Source: Singulisphaera acidiphila DSM 18658
Lineage (GTDB): Bacteria; Planctomycetota; Planctomycetia; Isosphaerales; Isosphaeraceae
Length of the DNA: 64,000 nucleotides
NCBI RefSeq assembly: GCF_000242455.2
Contig: NC_019892.1
Coordinates: forward strand, 4,712,001 to 4,776,000
Direction of reading: 5' to 3'
Below, in pieces: positions 49,199 to 56,730 of the stretch (position 1 is its first letter; every line of letters begins with the position of its first letter). The translations under genes were made by a program, and so were the position numbers. The notes below the pieces were generated by a model. The model was given only the letters and a program-made list of their open reading frames with translations. It did no database searches and was not told the origin of the DNA.

Positions 49199-49296
49199 CC
49201 AGATCATCCTATTCCGCCACACAAGACAGCTTCGCCGAGTCCCTGCGATGCGGTGTGGTGTGGCAGGTTCACCGGACGTCTTGTCCTGTTCACAAA

Positions 49297-49638
49297 TTAC
49301 GAGCCGGTGCAGGGACCGAGGTAGCTCGGCTTCGAGCCGCAACCCGCTACGCCGCAGGGTTCCGTGTAAAAGGTGTAGATGCCGCTAGTGCCAATGTCGG
49401 CCGTCTGGGGACAGCCGCACGACGTGCAACCAGTGCTGAAACAGAGCCATGTGCATTCGATTGAGCACCAGGCGCTCATGGTGGATGCGGGGCCGCTGCA
49501 GGCAGCGCCTTGGACGTTGTCTGCCTCGGCCAGGGTGACGCTTCGCCCGGCCTGTGTCGGTGCGGCGGATAAGGCGACCGCGAATGCGGCCAGACAGAAT
49601 GCGGAGAACAGGTTTGCCTTAAGGTTGCCACGGATCAT
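49297..49638 (-). CDS. Sec-exported cysteine-rich peptide with double-glycine-type leader site
   Basis: 113 residues, family not recognised. A Sec signal peptide is about 1-30 (ANLFSAFCLAAFAVALSA, then APTQA). Next comes SVTLAEADNVQGA (33-45), which fits a double-glycine-type C39 site: G-A at -2/-1, V at -4, E at -8, V at -12. The predicted core (46-113, 68 residues) has ten cysteines (47, 58, 62, 66, 71, 74, 76, 95, 100, 110) and ends PCTGS. An even cysteine number suits disulfides or other cross-links. ATG 49638 has a GGAG site 8 bases upstream. The next genes encode a C39-like peptidase and an envelope modification cluster. No known bacteriocin class is claimed. Confidence 0.8.
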   Translation of the reverse strand: MIRGNLKANLFSAFCLAAFAVALSAAPTQAGRSVTLAEADNVQGAACSGPASTMSAWCSIECTWLCFSTGCTSCGCPQTADIGTSGIYTFYTEPCGVAGCGSKPSYLGPCTGS

Positions 49639-50769
49639 CGAGCTAACTCCGAAGTCGGCGATTGGGCAAACAGGGGAAAAGGCGGCCGGAGCGATGCCCA
49701 GGCTACGGACCGCCTCCCGCTAAACCACGGGGTCACTTCGTATTTTAAAGAATTCATTGTTTTTCTAAATTGCAAGCATGCAAAATAATTGTTTTTACTT
49801 GATAAGTAAAATATGGTGATAGCGAATTTGTAAAGTGAAATCATGGATATTAGTGATTTAGTAGTTCGTTGAGGCATCTTCGTTCGCCGCGAGAGGTGTC
49901 CCGCTGCTCGTTTGGATCCGTCGCTTTCACGGAATTTCACCGCGCATTTGACAATGTGCCACACGCCGGCCGTCGGGCGTTCTGATCTGTGGATAACTCG
50001 CCGCTTTATAACGACCAATCGTCGTCGTCATTTGGGCCTGACATTCGGATCGTCGATTTGGACGAGTGGCAAATCCCGCACACTCATGATGCGAGTCTGC
50101 CCCAGCAGCCACTCATGCGATCATGCCGAAATTGGAATAACGCCAATCGAATCGCCCAGCAAACTACGCAGTCGTCGCCGTGGGACGACGAGTTAGACGA
50201 TCCTCGATCATGCAAGAATACGGAGTGGACTTGCGGGATCGCGCTGGATTCGGAGCGATAGACATCTCCAATGAACCCGTGAGAATTCGAAGAAATTGCA
50301 ATAGACTGGAATGTCGATTATCTCGATCGAGCTTTACGGGCGTCTTGGATGATAACCATTAAGGAAATCTACAAAAATCATGGCGATATAGAAAAATAGG
50401 ATATGAGCGTATTATGGATTGGTGGGTCGGGCTGCCCATGGTAACGCCGCCTTTCCTTAGAAGAAGATGATGAGGCAAAACCGGTGCGTAGATTAAATGG
50501 ACTGTGCGCCTGGCGAGCTCGCCGCGCATGCGTTCCCCCGGAGAGTTTCGTGCCTCGCCTGAGGTGAGGTCCGTATCGCCACTTTCTTCGGAACGCTATG
50601 GCAATTGGGAAGACGATTTTTCGCTTAGATAAGATCGTGAAAGTGACACTACATGGCCTGTTCAGAGGCGTCAAGAAAAATTTCAAAACATTGTCGAAGT
50701 TCAGCAAATTCAGACAGGAATAATGTCCGAAGATAATAGAAATGAATGGATTAGGTGATTGCTGTTGTG
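49639..50769. other. Gene-poor, partly AT-rich region with no convincing gene
   Basis: Upstream of the peptide gene, 49735-49860 is strongly AT-rich and probably holds the peptide promoter (minus strand), but no clear -35/-10 pair was fixed. The stretch 50260-50760 is also AT-richer than the genome. Open frames up to 127-183 residues exist on the minus strand, but their composition is not gene-like, so they are left out. It may be decayed or transferred DNA. Confidence 0.5.
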
Positions 50770-50916
50770 ATGTCAGAGCATACATTTTCGTACTTAGCGG
50801 GGGCTTTTGTCCTTGGATTTTACCCCTGGACGGTTGCGGTTCGCTGCCGAGAGAACCAGGCGGTGAAATCCACCTCAGGTTTCGGGTGGGTGGACCCGAG
50901 GTGGGCGCTGGGATGA
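50770..50916 (+). CDS. Possible small membrane protein, 48 residues
   Basis: ATG 50770 to TGA 50914-50916. The product begins MSEHTFSYLAGAFVLGFYPW, with a hydrophobic helix at about 8-25, then a charged tail. Codon use fits a real small membrane protein. Its stop overlaps another ATG (ATGA at 50913), which opens a second short frame. It sits in a degraded-looking region, so it may be a remnant. No family recognised. Confidence 0.35.
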   Translation: MSEHTFSYLAGAFVLGFYPWTVAVRCRENQAVKSTSGFGWVDPRWALG

Positions 50917-50965
50917 GGCGGGGCCGCAAAATTGGCCTGGCTGGTAAAGTCGCCTTCCTCGACTT

Positions 50966-51196
50966 TTGGGTGGTCTGGTTTGGTCCTACCCATTCGAGTC
51001 GTCTCCGTTCAATGAACTGGCCAGGTGGTACGTCGGGCGACCGGATTTTGAATCCGGCGAGAGGGATTGCACGGATCTCGTCGCATTACCGGAGATCTAT
51101 CTTGATGTCTCCGCCCCCGGACGATCCCCAGCCATGACCAAGCCGATGGTCGAAATCCGGACTCGCCTCCGAGAACTTGTCTCCGGCATCACTTGA
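50966..51196 (+). CDS. Short unrecognised frame, possibly a gene fragment
   Basis: 76 codons ending at TGA 51194-51196. The part NELARWYVGRPDFESGERDC with the following TDLVALPEIYLDVSA looks like ordinary protein sequence, but no start with a ribosome-binding site and no family was found. It may be a fragment of a decayed gene next to the frameshifted pseudogene at 51252. Confidence 0.25.
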   Translation: MGGLVWSYPFESSPFNELARWYVGRPDFESGERDCTDLVALPEIYLDVSAPGRSPAMTKPMVEIRTRLRELVSGIT

Positions 51197-51251
51197 GAAC
51201 GTCACGATCCGGTTAGGATTGTGACCTCTTCTCGCAGCGCCTTCGCAGCCA

Positions 51252-51834
51252 TCACTTTGCGGCCGGTGCTTTGCCGGGGGCCTCGATCGAGATTCGATGG
51301 ACCTTGTCTTTGAAGAGGTCGAAGCTCAATCCGAAATTTTGATAATCCATGGTGATGTGATCTGTCGCAGACTTTGTGGTGTGAGTCTCCTCTCCAATGA
51401 CCTCATTTCTTCGAGAGACACCGCCTTCGTCGGGCGGGCCGTACGCCTTGACGACATCATCCTGACTGGCACCAAGTCCGATACCCTTATCGGTTTTGCC
51501 ATTGAACTTGCGGATTGGTTGAATGGGGCCTGCCTGCTCATTGAGACAGGCGACTTGGCTCAGGCCGTGCCTTGGATGGTCCGGTGGGAGGATTGCAAGC
51601 TCGAATCCGCGCGAGCTATTAGGATAAGTATGTCGGCTGCCCATGAATGAACTCTCGGTCGGGTTTTCCGAGGAGCTTGACGACCTGCTCCTTCGTCATG
51701 CCGAACCGGGCCGGGCCGATCCCTGATAAGGGGATCACCAGAGGTGCGGCCAGAGACGGATCGTCCGGTACGGGCAAAAGTTTGGGCTCGTGGATCGTGA
51801 GCTTGAAAATCGGGGTATGGGGACGGTAGCCCAC
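51252..51834 (-). pseudogene. Frameshifted remnant of a two-repeat SmpA/BamE-like protein
   Basis: Two overlapping minus-strand frames encode the two halves of one protein. The upstream half (51834-51619) ends ARFGMTKEQVVKLLGKPDRE and then FIHGQPTYLS-stop. The downstream half (from about 51644 to 51252) continues TYPNSSRGFELAIL and has the second repeat GIGLGASQDDVVKAYGPPDE, ending FGLSFDLFKDKVHRI. Both halves share a (F/L)Gx(S/T)xxxVxxxxGxPD motif, so a frame change near 51630 has split one gene. The N-terminal start is also missing (GTG-like only), next to repeat DNA. Sequencing error is possible. Confidence 0.65.
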
Positions 51835-51987
51835 TGGCGGGGTCAGTCGGAACAGGGCGCTTTATGGGGTGGGGTGGCCCACACTCGCAGCGGCATGGCA
51901 GCCTTTGCCGCGACCGGTGGTGGCGCAGGTCGTTGGCCCCTTTCCTGTGCGCGAGACTGCTTGCCAGGGGCATGGCGGCCTTTGCCA

Positions 51988-52036
51988 GCCCCGAAGGGGC
52001 GACCGTTTCTAGCCCAGGGGCGCAAGCCCTGGGGGC
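51988..52036 (-). repeat. REP-like palindromic element
   Basis: The left part CCCCGAAGGGGCGACCGT and the right part CCCAGGGGCGCAAGCCCTGG are each palindromic. Read on the minus strand, it matches the sequence interrupted by the insertion sequence at 52145/53735 (GGGCTTGCGCCCCTGG, then CGGTCGCCCCTTCG), so both are copies of one dispersed element. Confidence 0.7.
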
Positions 52037-52057
52037 TTCCTCGAAGCCATTTGCCAC

Positions 52058-52106
52058 TCCCCCGTCGCGGCTGGCGGGCCGACGGCCCGCCAGCCGCGAC
52101 GGGGGA
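52058..52106. repeat. Perfect 23-bp palindrome with 3-base loop
   Basis: Arms 52058-52080 and 52084-52106 are exact complements (CCCCCGTCGCGGCTGGCGGG and complement) around GAC. It has no T-run, so it is not a terminator. It lies just outside the insertion sequence, next to a REP-like element. Confidence 0.9.
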
Positions 52107-52148
52107 ATAATGTGCGAATTAAGATATTTTTGTTTGCATTGAATCCAG

Positions 52149-52160
52149 GGGCTTGTGCCC
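52149..52160 (+). repeat. Left target-site duplication of the insertion sequence
   Basis: GGGCTTGTGCCC, identical to 53723-53734 at the other end. A 12-bp duplication falls within the range known for some IS4-family groups. Confidence 0.75.
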
Positions 52161-53722
52161 TTGTCCTTACCAAGAACGTTTGCGCAGTAATGCTACTCCA
52201 AGCGAAGGTCCAGCTCAGCCCCCTGAACCATCGCTTGGAGCTTCATCCATCCCCTCCAGATCGTTTGCCATCCCGGCTCACCGTCCCCCTTCCGTCCCAG
52301 GAATCCCCCGAGTTTCGCCAACTCCCGAAAAAACTGATACGTTCCCCATGGCAACGCCTCAGTCGTTCGCCGAAACGCGCGGAGCACGGCCACATATTTT
52401 GGCGGGGCGGCTTCGATCGCCGGCCGTTCCGGTTCCGATCGGGCGATCCCTTTCAACTGCAAGAGCCGTACCGCCACCACTGACAGCAGACCCGTCAGCG
52501 CCTCCAGCCGATGGCTCGCCTTGAGTTGATGATCGGCTGCACTGCAACCCGATTTCAACGCTTTGTGCCATTCTTCGATCAGCCATCTCTTTTCATAATA
52601 GGAAATGATCCGCAACGCATCCTCAAGGCAGGCCACTTCCAGAGAAGTGTACAGCACCCATTCGATCGGTTCTTTGACCGAGGCGGGCGGATCGACCTCA
52701 CGCACACACACCACGTATTGCGCGATCGGTTGCGGATCGAGACCCTTCAGCGAGTCCGCGGGCTGCCGCGGTACGAGCATCGTCGCCCGCACGAACGTGA
52801 CGGTGAGCTTGGCGGTTCGCGCCGGCAATCCGGGACGAGACCGCAGCTTGAGCGTGAAGCAACCCGCTTGCGGTACCGATTCGAGTTCCTCCTGCAACGG
52901 GCGTTCGAGACCATCGGCACCCTGGACGCGTCGGTGCAGGCTCTTGACCCGTCCGACCCAATCGACGCCCTGACGCTGGGCGCGGCAATAGACCTCGAAA
53001 TCGTCGGATCCACGGTCCATGACGTGAACCCAGCGTGTGTTTTGGGGCGGGGAACCGATCAGTTCGATGAGTTTTCCCCAGACCTCCGACTCGCGATCGC
53101 GTTTGCGGCGTTGCGTCCGACTCTCCCCCTTGGGAACCGGTTTGCGATGAAAGAGAATTTGGCCTGCGAGGCCGTAGACGACCTCGTCCTTGTGGGAGAC
53201 CATCAATCCGGAGTGGATCATGAAGCCCTGACCCGTGCCCGTACCAACGGGCCCCACGCCTTGAATCTGTCGGGTGCATCCGAAATCAATCTCGGTGGTG
53301 TCGTCAAGGATCAGGGCCATCTCGGGGCTGGTTTCCCGGATCGAACGCCAATGCGGCTCGGCAATCGCCCGGAAGTTGACGGCCGAGGAGTCGAGCAGGC
53401 GATAAGCGGCCCTGAGGTCGTCCCAATTGCCCGTCGCTTTCGGAAGACTGGCCGAGGAATCCACGGCGATTTGCGTGGCGAGTCGGATCAGCCGCGTTTC
53501 TCGGCGTTTGTCGCCCAGATCGGCACCGGCGAAATTGGCTTGGGCCCAAGCCTCAGGGTCGGTCAGTGTGGGACTCATGATGAGCATCCGAGCAAGCCAG
53601 GGTACCTTGCCCCGGGCCGTCAGACCGACGGGTGGGTCAAGAGAAGCATTGACTATGCCAGATTGCCCGAAAAAAGCAGGGGGAAACTCTGGATTCTGTA
53701 CGAATGTTCTTGGTAAGGATAA
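52161..53722 (-). mobile_element. IS4-family insertion sequence, 1562 bp, apparently intact
   Basis: The terminal inverted repeats are TTGTCCTTACCAAGAAC (52161-52177) and its near-complement GTTCTTGGTAAGGATAA (53706-53722), 16 of 17 matching. The element is flanked by a 12-bp direct repeat GGGCTTGTGCCC. One transposase gene fills it. Removing the element and one repeat copy restores CCAGGGGCTTGTGCCCCTGG, a perfect inverted repeat that is part of a REP-like element. Confidence 0.88.
52193..53578 (-). CDS. IS4-family (Tn5/IS50-like) transposase
   Basis: 461 residues from ATG 53578 (or 464 from 53587), matching Tn5-type length. The N-terminal DNA-binding part contains WAQANFAGADLGDKRRETRL. The DDE triad is D93 (LILDDTTEI), D188 (HVMDRGSDD) and E335 in the Y328-x2-R331-x3-E335-x6-K342 motif (YYEKRWLIEEWHKALKS), as in IS4 elements. 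It cuts and joins DNA at the terminal repeats. The frame is unbroken, so the element may still be active. Confidence 0.95.
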   Translation of the reverse strand: MSPTLTDPEAWAQANFAGADLGDKRRETRLIRLATQIAVDSSASLPKATGNWDDLRAAYRLLDSSAVNFRAIAEPHWRSIRETSPEMALILDDTTEIDFGCTRQIQGVGPVGTGTGQGFMIHSGLMVSHKDEVVYGLAGQILFHRKPVPKGESRTQRRKRDRESEVWGKLIELIGSPPQNTRWVHVMDRGSDDFEVYCRAQRQGVDWVGRVKSLHRRVQGADGLERPLQEELESVPQAGCFTLKLRSRPGLPARTAKLTVTFVRATMLVPRQPADSLKGLDPQPIAQYVVCVREVDPPASVKEPIEWVLYTSLEVACLEDALRIISYYEKRWLIEEWHKALKSGCSAADHQLKASHRLEALTGLLSVVAVRLLQLKGIARSEPERPAIEAAPPKYVAVLRAFRRTTEALPWGTYQFFRELAKLGGFLGRKGDGEPGWQTIWRGWMKLQAMVQGAELDLRLE

Positions 53723-53734
53723 GGGCTTGTGCCC
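53723..53734 (+). repeat. Right target-site duplication of the insertion sequence
   Basis: GGGCTTGTGCCC, the exact copy of 52149-52160. It is followed by CTGGCTATTGACGG, the continuation of the interrupted REP-like element. Confidence 0.75.
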
Positions 53735-53775
53735 CTGGCTATTGACGGCCGCCCCTTCGTGGCTCCGGGAAATCG
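53735..53775 (+). repeat. Right part of the REP-like element split by the insertion sequence
   Basis: CTGGCTATTGACGGCCGCCC and the following CTTCGTGGCTCCGGG match the REP-like copies at 16851, 16951 and 51988. The stretch 53776-53898 has no gene. Confidence 0.6.
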
Positions 53776-53898
53776 GCCGATCCGGAACAGCCTTACGTTG
53801 GCCTGATTCCCGACAGGTCGAAGGCCGGATGCCCGCGACCCAAACCCAAGTACCATCCGACGGTAAACCGCTGTCGTGGGATCAGCGGCTTTTGATTT

Positions 53899-55851
53899 TC
53901 AAGAGGACCAGATCACGCTGCCGTTGTGGATAAGCTTGAGCTTTCCGTCGTTCTGGAGCACGAGGTAGGCGCCGGCTCGGCCGTGCGTGCCGGTGGACCA
54001 GATCGGAGTGCCGCTATTGTTGTAGACGACGAGGTTGCCGTCGGTCTGCATGAGGACGACGGCGCCCGGATGCCCTCCGGTGTTCGTGCTCCAGACGGCT
54101 CCGCTCGGTCCGTAGACGACGAGGTTGCCGTCGGTCTGCATGAGCAACTGGAACCGGCCGTTGGGTGAAGAGATCAACTGGTTCGGGTTCAGCTGTTTTC
54201 CGGGAAGGAGCGTGTTGTTGCTGGTCCAGAGCAAGGCATTGGTCGCGGGGTGGAAGATGCCAACGCGTCCGTCGTCCTGGACGGCGAGGTAGGCGCCTGG
54301 ATTTCCGCCGGTGTTGGTGGACCAGACCGGAGTACTGCCGCTATAGATGACGAGGTTGCCATCGCTTTGGAGGATGGCTTCGGTGCCCGGAAGTCCCCCA
54401 GTGTTCGAGGCCCAGATGGCTCCGTTGGGGCCGTACTCGACGAGGTTGCCGTCGGCCTGGAAGATCAACTGGTAGAGCCCGTTGGGCGAGATCAAAGGCT
54501 GGCCGACGGCGAGAACGGAGTTGACCTTGATGCCGGAGACCGCGGCGGACATTCCGGAAGGCGCGGTGAAGTCGATCTGGACGGTGCCGGTGGAGGTGGA
54601 CTGGGTGGTGAAGACGCGGCTGACGGCCTTGTTGATGCCTCCTGCCGCGGCGTAGATGTCGAAGTTAGAGAGGACGGAAGTGCCATTGATGGTAACGCCG
54701 AAGAGACGCTGGCCCGGGGAGCTATTGAAGGTCTCGGCGAAGTCAAGAGTGACGGTGTAGAGCCGATTGGGCTGGAGGTTGGGGATCGTGTAGGAGAAGG
54801 TGCCGAAGCGATAGGTCTGGTAGACCTGCTGAGGAGCGGGCAGGGTGACCCCGGTGGTGTTGATCGGGGAGGTTACCGAGTTGGTCGCCCCTGCGGAATT
54901 GAACCGGTCGGAGACATACTGGCCTGCGCCCGTGGTTGATCCTGAGTTGATGGCAACAGTTTGGACGATGCCGGCGACGATGGCCTGGGGATTGATGACG
55001 CCGTTGGTGGTGGACCAGTTCGTGGGGTAAGGAGCAGGCTGAGAGACGACGGAGACGGTACTCTTGACGCGGCTGATGAGTTGCGCGGGCGTCCAGTTGG
55101 GGCGCAGTGCCGCGAGTCCGCCGACGATGCCGGAGACGGAGCCCGCCGCGAACGCGGTTGTCGAGGGCCCTGCGCTTGGGACGCCGAGGGTGACGGAGGC
55201 CGCCCCGTAGTTCGAGTTGAACGCCAACTGGTTGGAACTGTCGAGGGAGGCCACCGTGATCATGTTCGTAAGGCCGTACTGAATGTAGCCGGCGGGGAAG
55301 AACCGATTGGTGCCGGGGTCGGTGTTGAGGTTGTCATTGCCGGCCGCGGCCACAATGACGATCCCCGCGGCACTCGCGGCCTCAAAGCTTCGCTTTTCGG
55401 GGGGATAGTACCCGTTGACACTCCCGTAGCTGATGTTGATGACGGAGACGCCCATGTCAATCGCGTACTGGATTGCCACGCTCACTTCGTCGAGATCAAT
55501 GCCTGCACTTCCGCCGACCTTAATAGGGAGGATCTGGATGCCCGCGTCATAACCCGCGAGGTCTCGCATGTTCTTAAGCTGAGAGACAATATTCTTTGTG
55601 ACATCCGTCCCATGCGTGTTGCCCGGGACAAAGTATGACCCATTCGGCCCTTTAATATTAGCGCGGACGTCATACGCATGCGTCATGTCCAAAAACCCCG
55701 CAATGGCGGGATCGTTGACATTGAACGACGTATCGATATTTGCGATAAGAACGCGGCCGGTAATAGGTGAGATGGTAAGCAGTTGTCGGTTTTCAAGGGA
55801 GTCGATCGAGGGAACGAACTTACGACGTCGGATCGGGCTGCGTAGCTTCAT
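53899..55851 (-). CDS. Secreted subtilisin-like protein with malectin-like and bulb-lectin domains, catalytic Ser apparently lost
   Basis: 650 residues. The N-terminus RRRKFVPSIDSLENRQLL is the planctomycete extracellular-protein motif. A subtilisin fold (about 33-250) has D40 (IANIDTS), H80 (NTHGTD) and oxyanion N172 (VAAAGNDN). At the position of the serine motif (GTSxAxPxVxG) the sequence is TTAFAAGSVSG, with A233 in place of serine. A malectin-like carbohydrate domain follows at about 300-460 (YTVTLDFAETFNSSPGQRLF). Bulb-type mannose-lectin repeats are at about 478-650 (QLIFQADGNLVEYGPNGAIW and similar). It may be a binding protein or surface adhesin rather than a protease. ATG 55851 is well placed. 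Confidence 0.88.
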   Translation of the reverse strand: MKLRSPIRRRKFVPSIDSLENRQLLTISPITGRVLIANIDTSFNVNDPAIAGFLDMTHAYDVRANIKGPNGSYFVPGNTHGTDVTKNIVSQLKNMRDLAGYDAGIQILPIKVGGSAGIDLDEVSVAIQYAIDMGVSVINISYGSVNGYYPPEKRSFEAASAAGIVIVAAAGNDNLNTDPGTNRFFPAGYIQYGLTNMITVASLDSSNQLAFNSNYGAASVTLGVPSAGPSTTAFAAGSVSGIVGGLAALRPNWTPAQLISRVKSTVSVVSQPAPYPTNWSTTNGVINPQAIVAGIVQTVAINSGSTTGAGQYVSDRFNSAGATNSVTSPINTTGVTLPAPQQVYQTYRFGTFSYTIPNLQPNRLYTVTLDFAETFNSSPGQRLFGVTINGTSVLSNFDIYAAAGGINKAVSRVFTTQSTSTGTVQIDFTAPSGMSAAVSGIKVNSVLAVGQPLISPNGLYQLIFQADGNLVEYGPNGAIWASNTGGLPGTEAILQSDGNLVIYSGSTPVWSTNTGGNPGAYLAVQDDGRVGIFHPATNALLWTSNNTLLPGKQLNPNQLISSPNGRFQLLMQTDGNLVVYGPSGAVWSTNTGGHPGAVVLMQTDGNLVVYNNSGTPIWSTGTHGRAGAYLVLQNDGKLKLIHNGSVIWSS

Positions 55852-56730
55852 GTTGTAGGCTCCAAGATGATGAGGATCGCATCCGTGGGGGGGCGGTCGG
55901 CTTCTGATCCCTCAGAGCCGATGGTTCGCATGGGGGGGGCGAAATCCGCCAGGGCTTGACGTGTGTCGTCCCGTCCGTGGCCTATCGCATCCGTGGTCTA
56001 TCGCGTCCGTGGTTCATCGCGTCCGTGGCCTATCGCGTCCGTGGTCTATCGATTGCGTTCGTGGTCCAGCAGGCCAGCAACGAAGCACTGGCCGTGGATG
56101 TTCGCCGGTCTATATCCTGATTCGGCGAACGAATCAGCTCGCCCTCGAGCTGAGCCGCCTTTGGCTCTCATGGATCGTTTGATGTCTCGAAAAAGCAACG
56201 ATCGAGATCACGACCCACGCTTTGACTTCGGTGTAAAGGCGTCGCTACAATCCCTGCAGCGTATTGAAACGCCTCATTTAAAATAGCGGTGAATGAAACC
56301 ACGGAATTTTGAGAAAGTCAAAACGATTCCATGGTAAATCTATGAATCCGTGATTGTTGAAATTTTGGATTTGTTGCTTTTGGGCATCGGCGAGGTCCTG
56401 TCGGCGAACTGCGGAGGGATCTTGATTCGCCAAACGCAGCACAGCTTCGTCGCTGTGAACGGCTATTTGTGAATGATTAAGCGTGCGCGGGGGGGGTGAA
56501 GGTTTGAATGGGGCGTGGAGACGATGTGTCTGGTCGGCCGTGATTTCGGAACTGGCAGGGGGCGGGGCGGATTGGAGCAGCTCGATTTCCCTCTTGCCCG
56601 CGTGAGCGAGGGGCCTTTGGTCCTGTCCGCAGGGCCGACTCCATCCGCAGTCGCGATTCGCCGGGGTAGTCGACGCGAGTTGGCGAACCGAGCGATATTG
56701 CGAAATGTTGAAAAATGATGATTTGTGTGG
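55852..56730. other. Long intergenic region, no gene seen
   Basis: 879 bases between the lectin-protease gene and the anti-sigma gene. It contains the 16-bp tandem array at 55972-56067 and an AT-rich part at 56281-56390. Short open frames have no gene-like features. It probably contains the promoter of the lectin-protease gene. Confidence 0.5.
55972..56067 (+). repeat. Six 16-bp tandem repeats
   Basis: Consensus CGTCCGTGGYCTATCG. Units start at 55972, 55988, 56004, 56020, 56036 and a degenerate sixth at 56052. The array lies upstream (on the minus strand) of the lectin-protease gene start, about 120-215 bases from its ATG. Confidence 0.9.

Noticed and set aside
49635..50018. 127-codon minus-strand frame upstream of the peptide gene
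   Set aside because: It spans AT-rich promoter-like DNA, has no ribosome-binding site, no domain, and covers the peptide leader region in another frame.
50378..50929. 183-codon minus-strand frame
   Set aside because: Composition changes along the frame, there is no start signal and no recognised motif; it overlaps a better plus-strand small frame.
52145..52180. 36-base terminal repeats starting at CCAGGGG as the insertion-sequence ends
   Set aside because: The outer 16 bases are better explained as REP target sequence plus duplication; inner repeats starting at 52161 and 53722 give a clean 17-bp match and an exact 12-bp target duplication.
55972..56067. 16-bp repeats considered as a CRISPR array
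   Set aside because: Units are directly adjacent, too short and without spacers.
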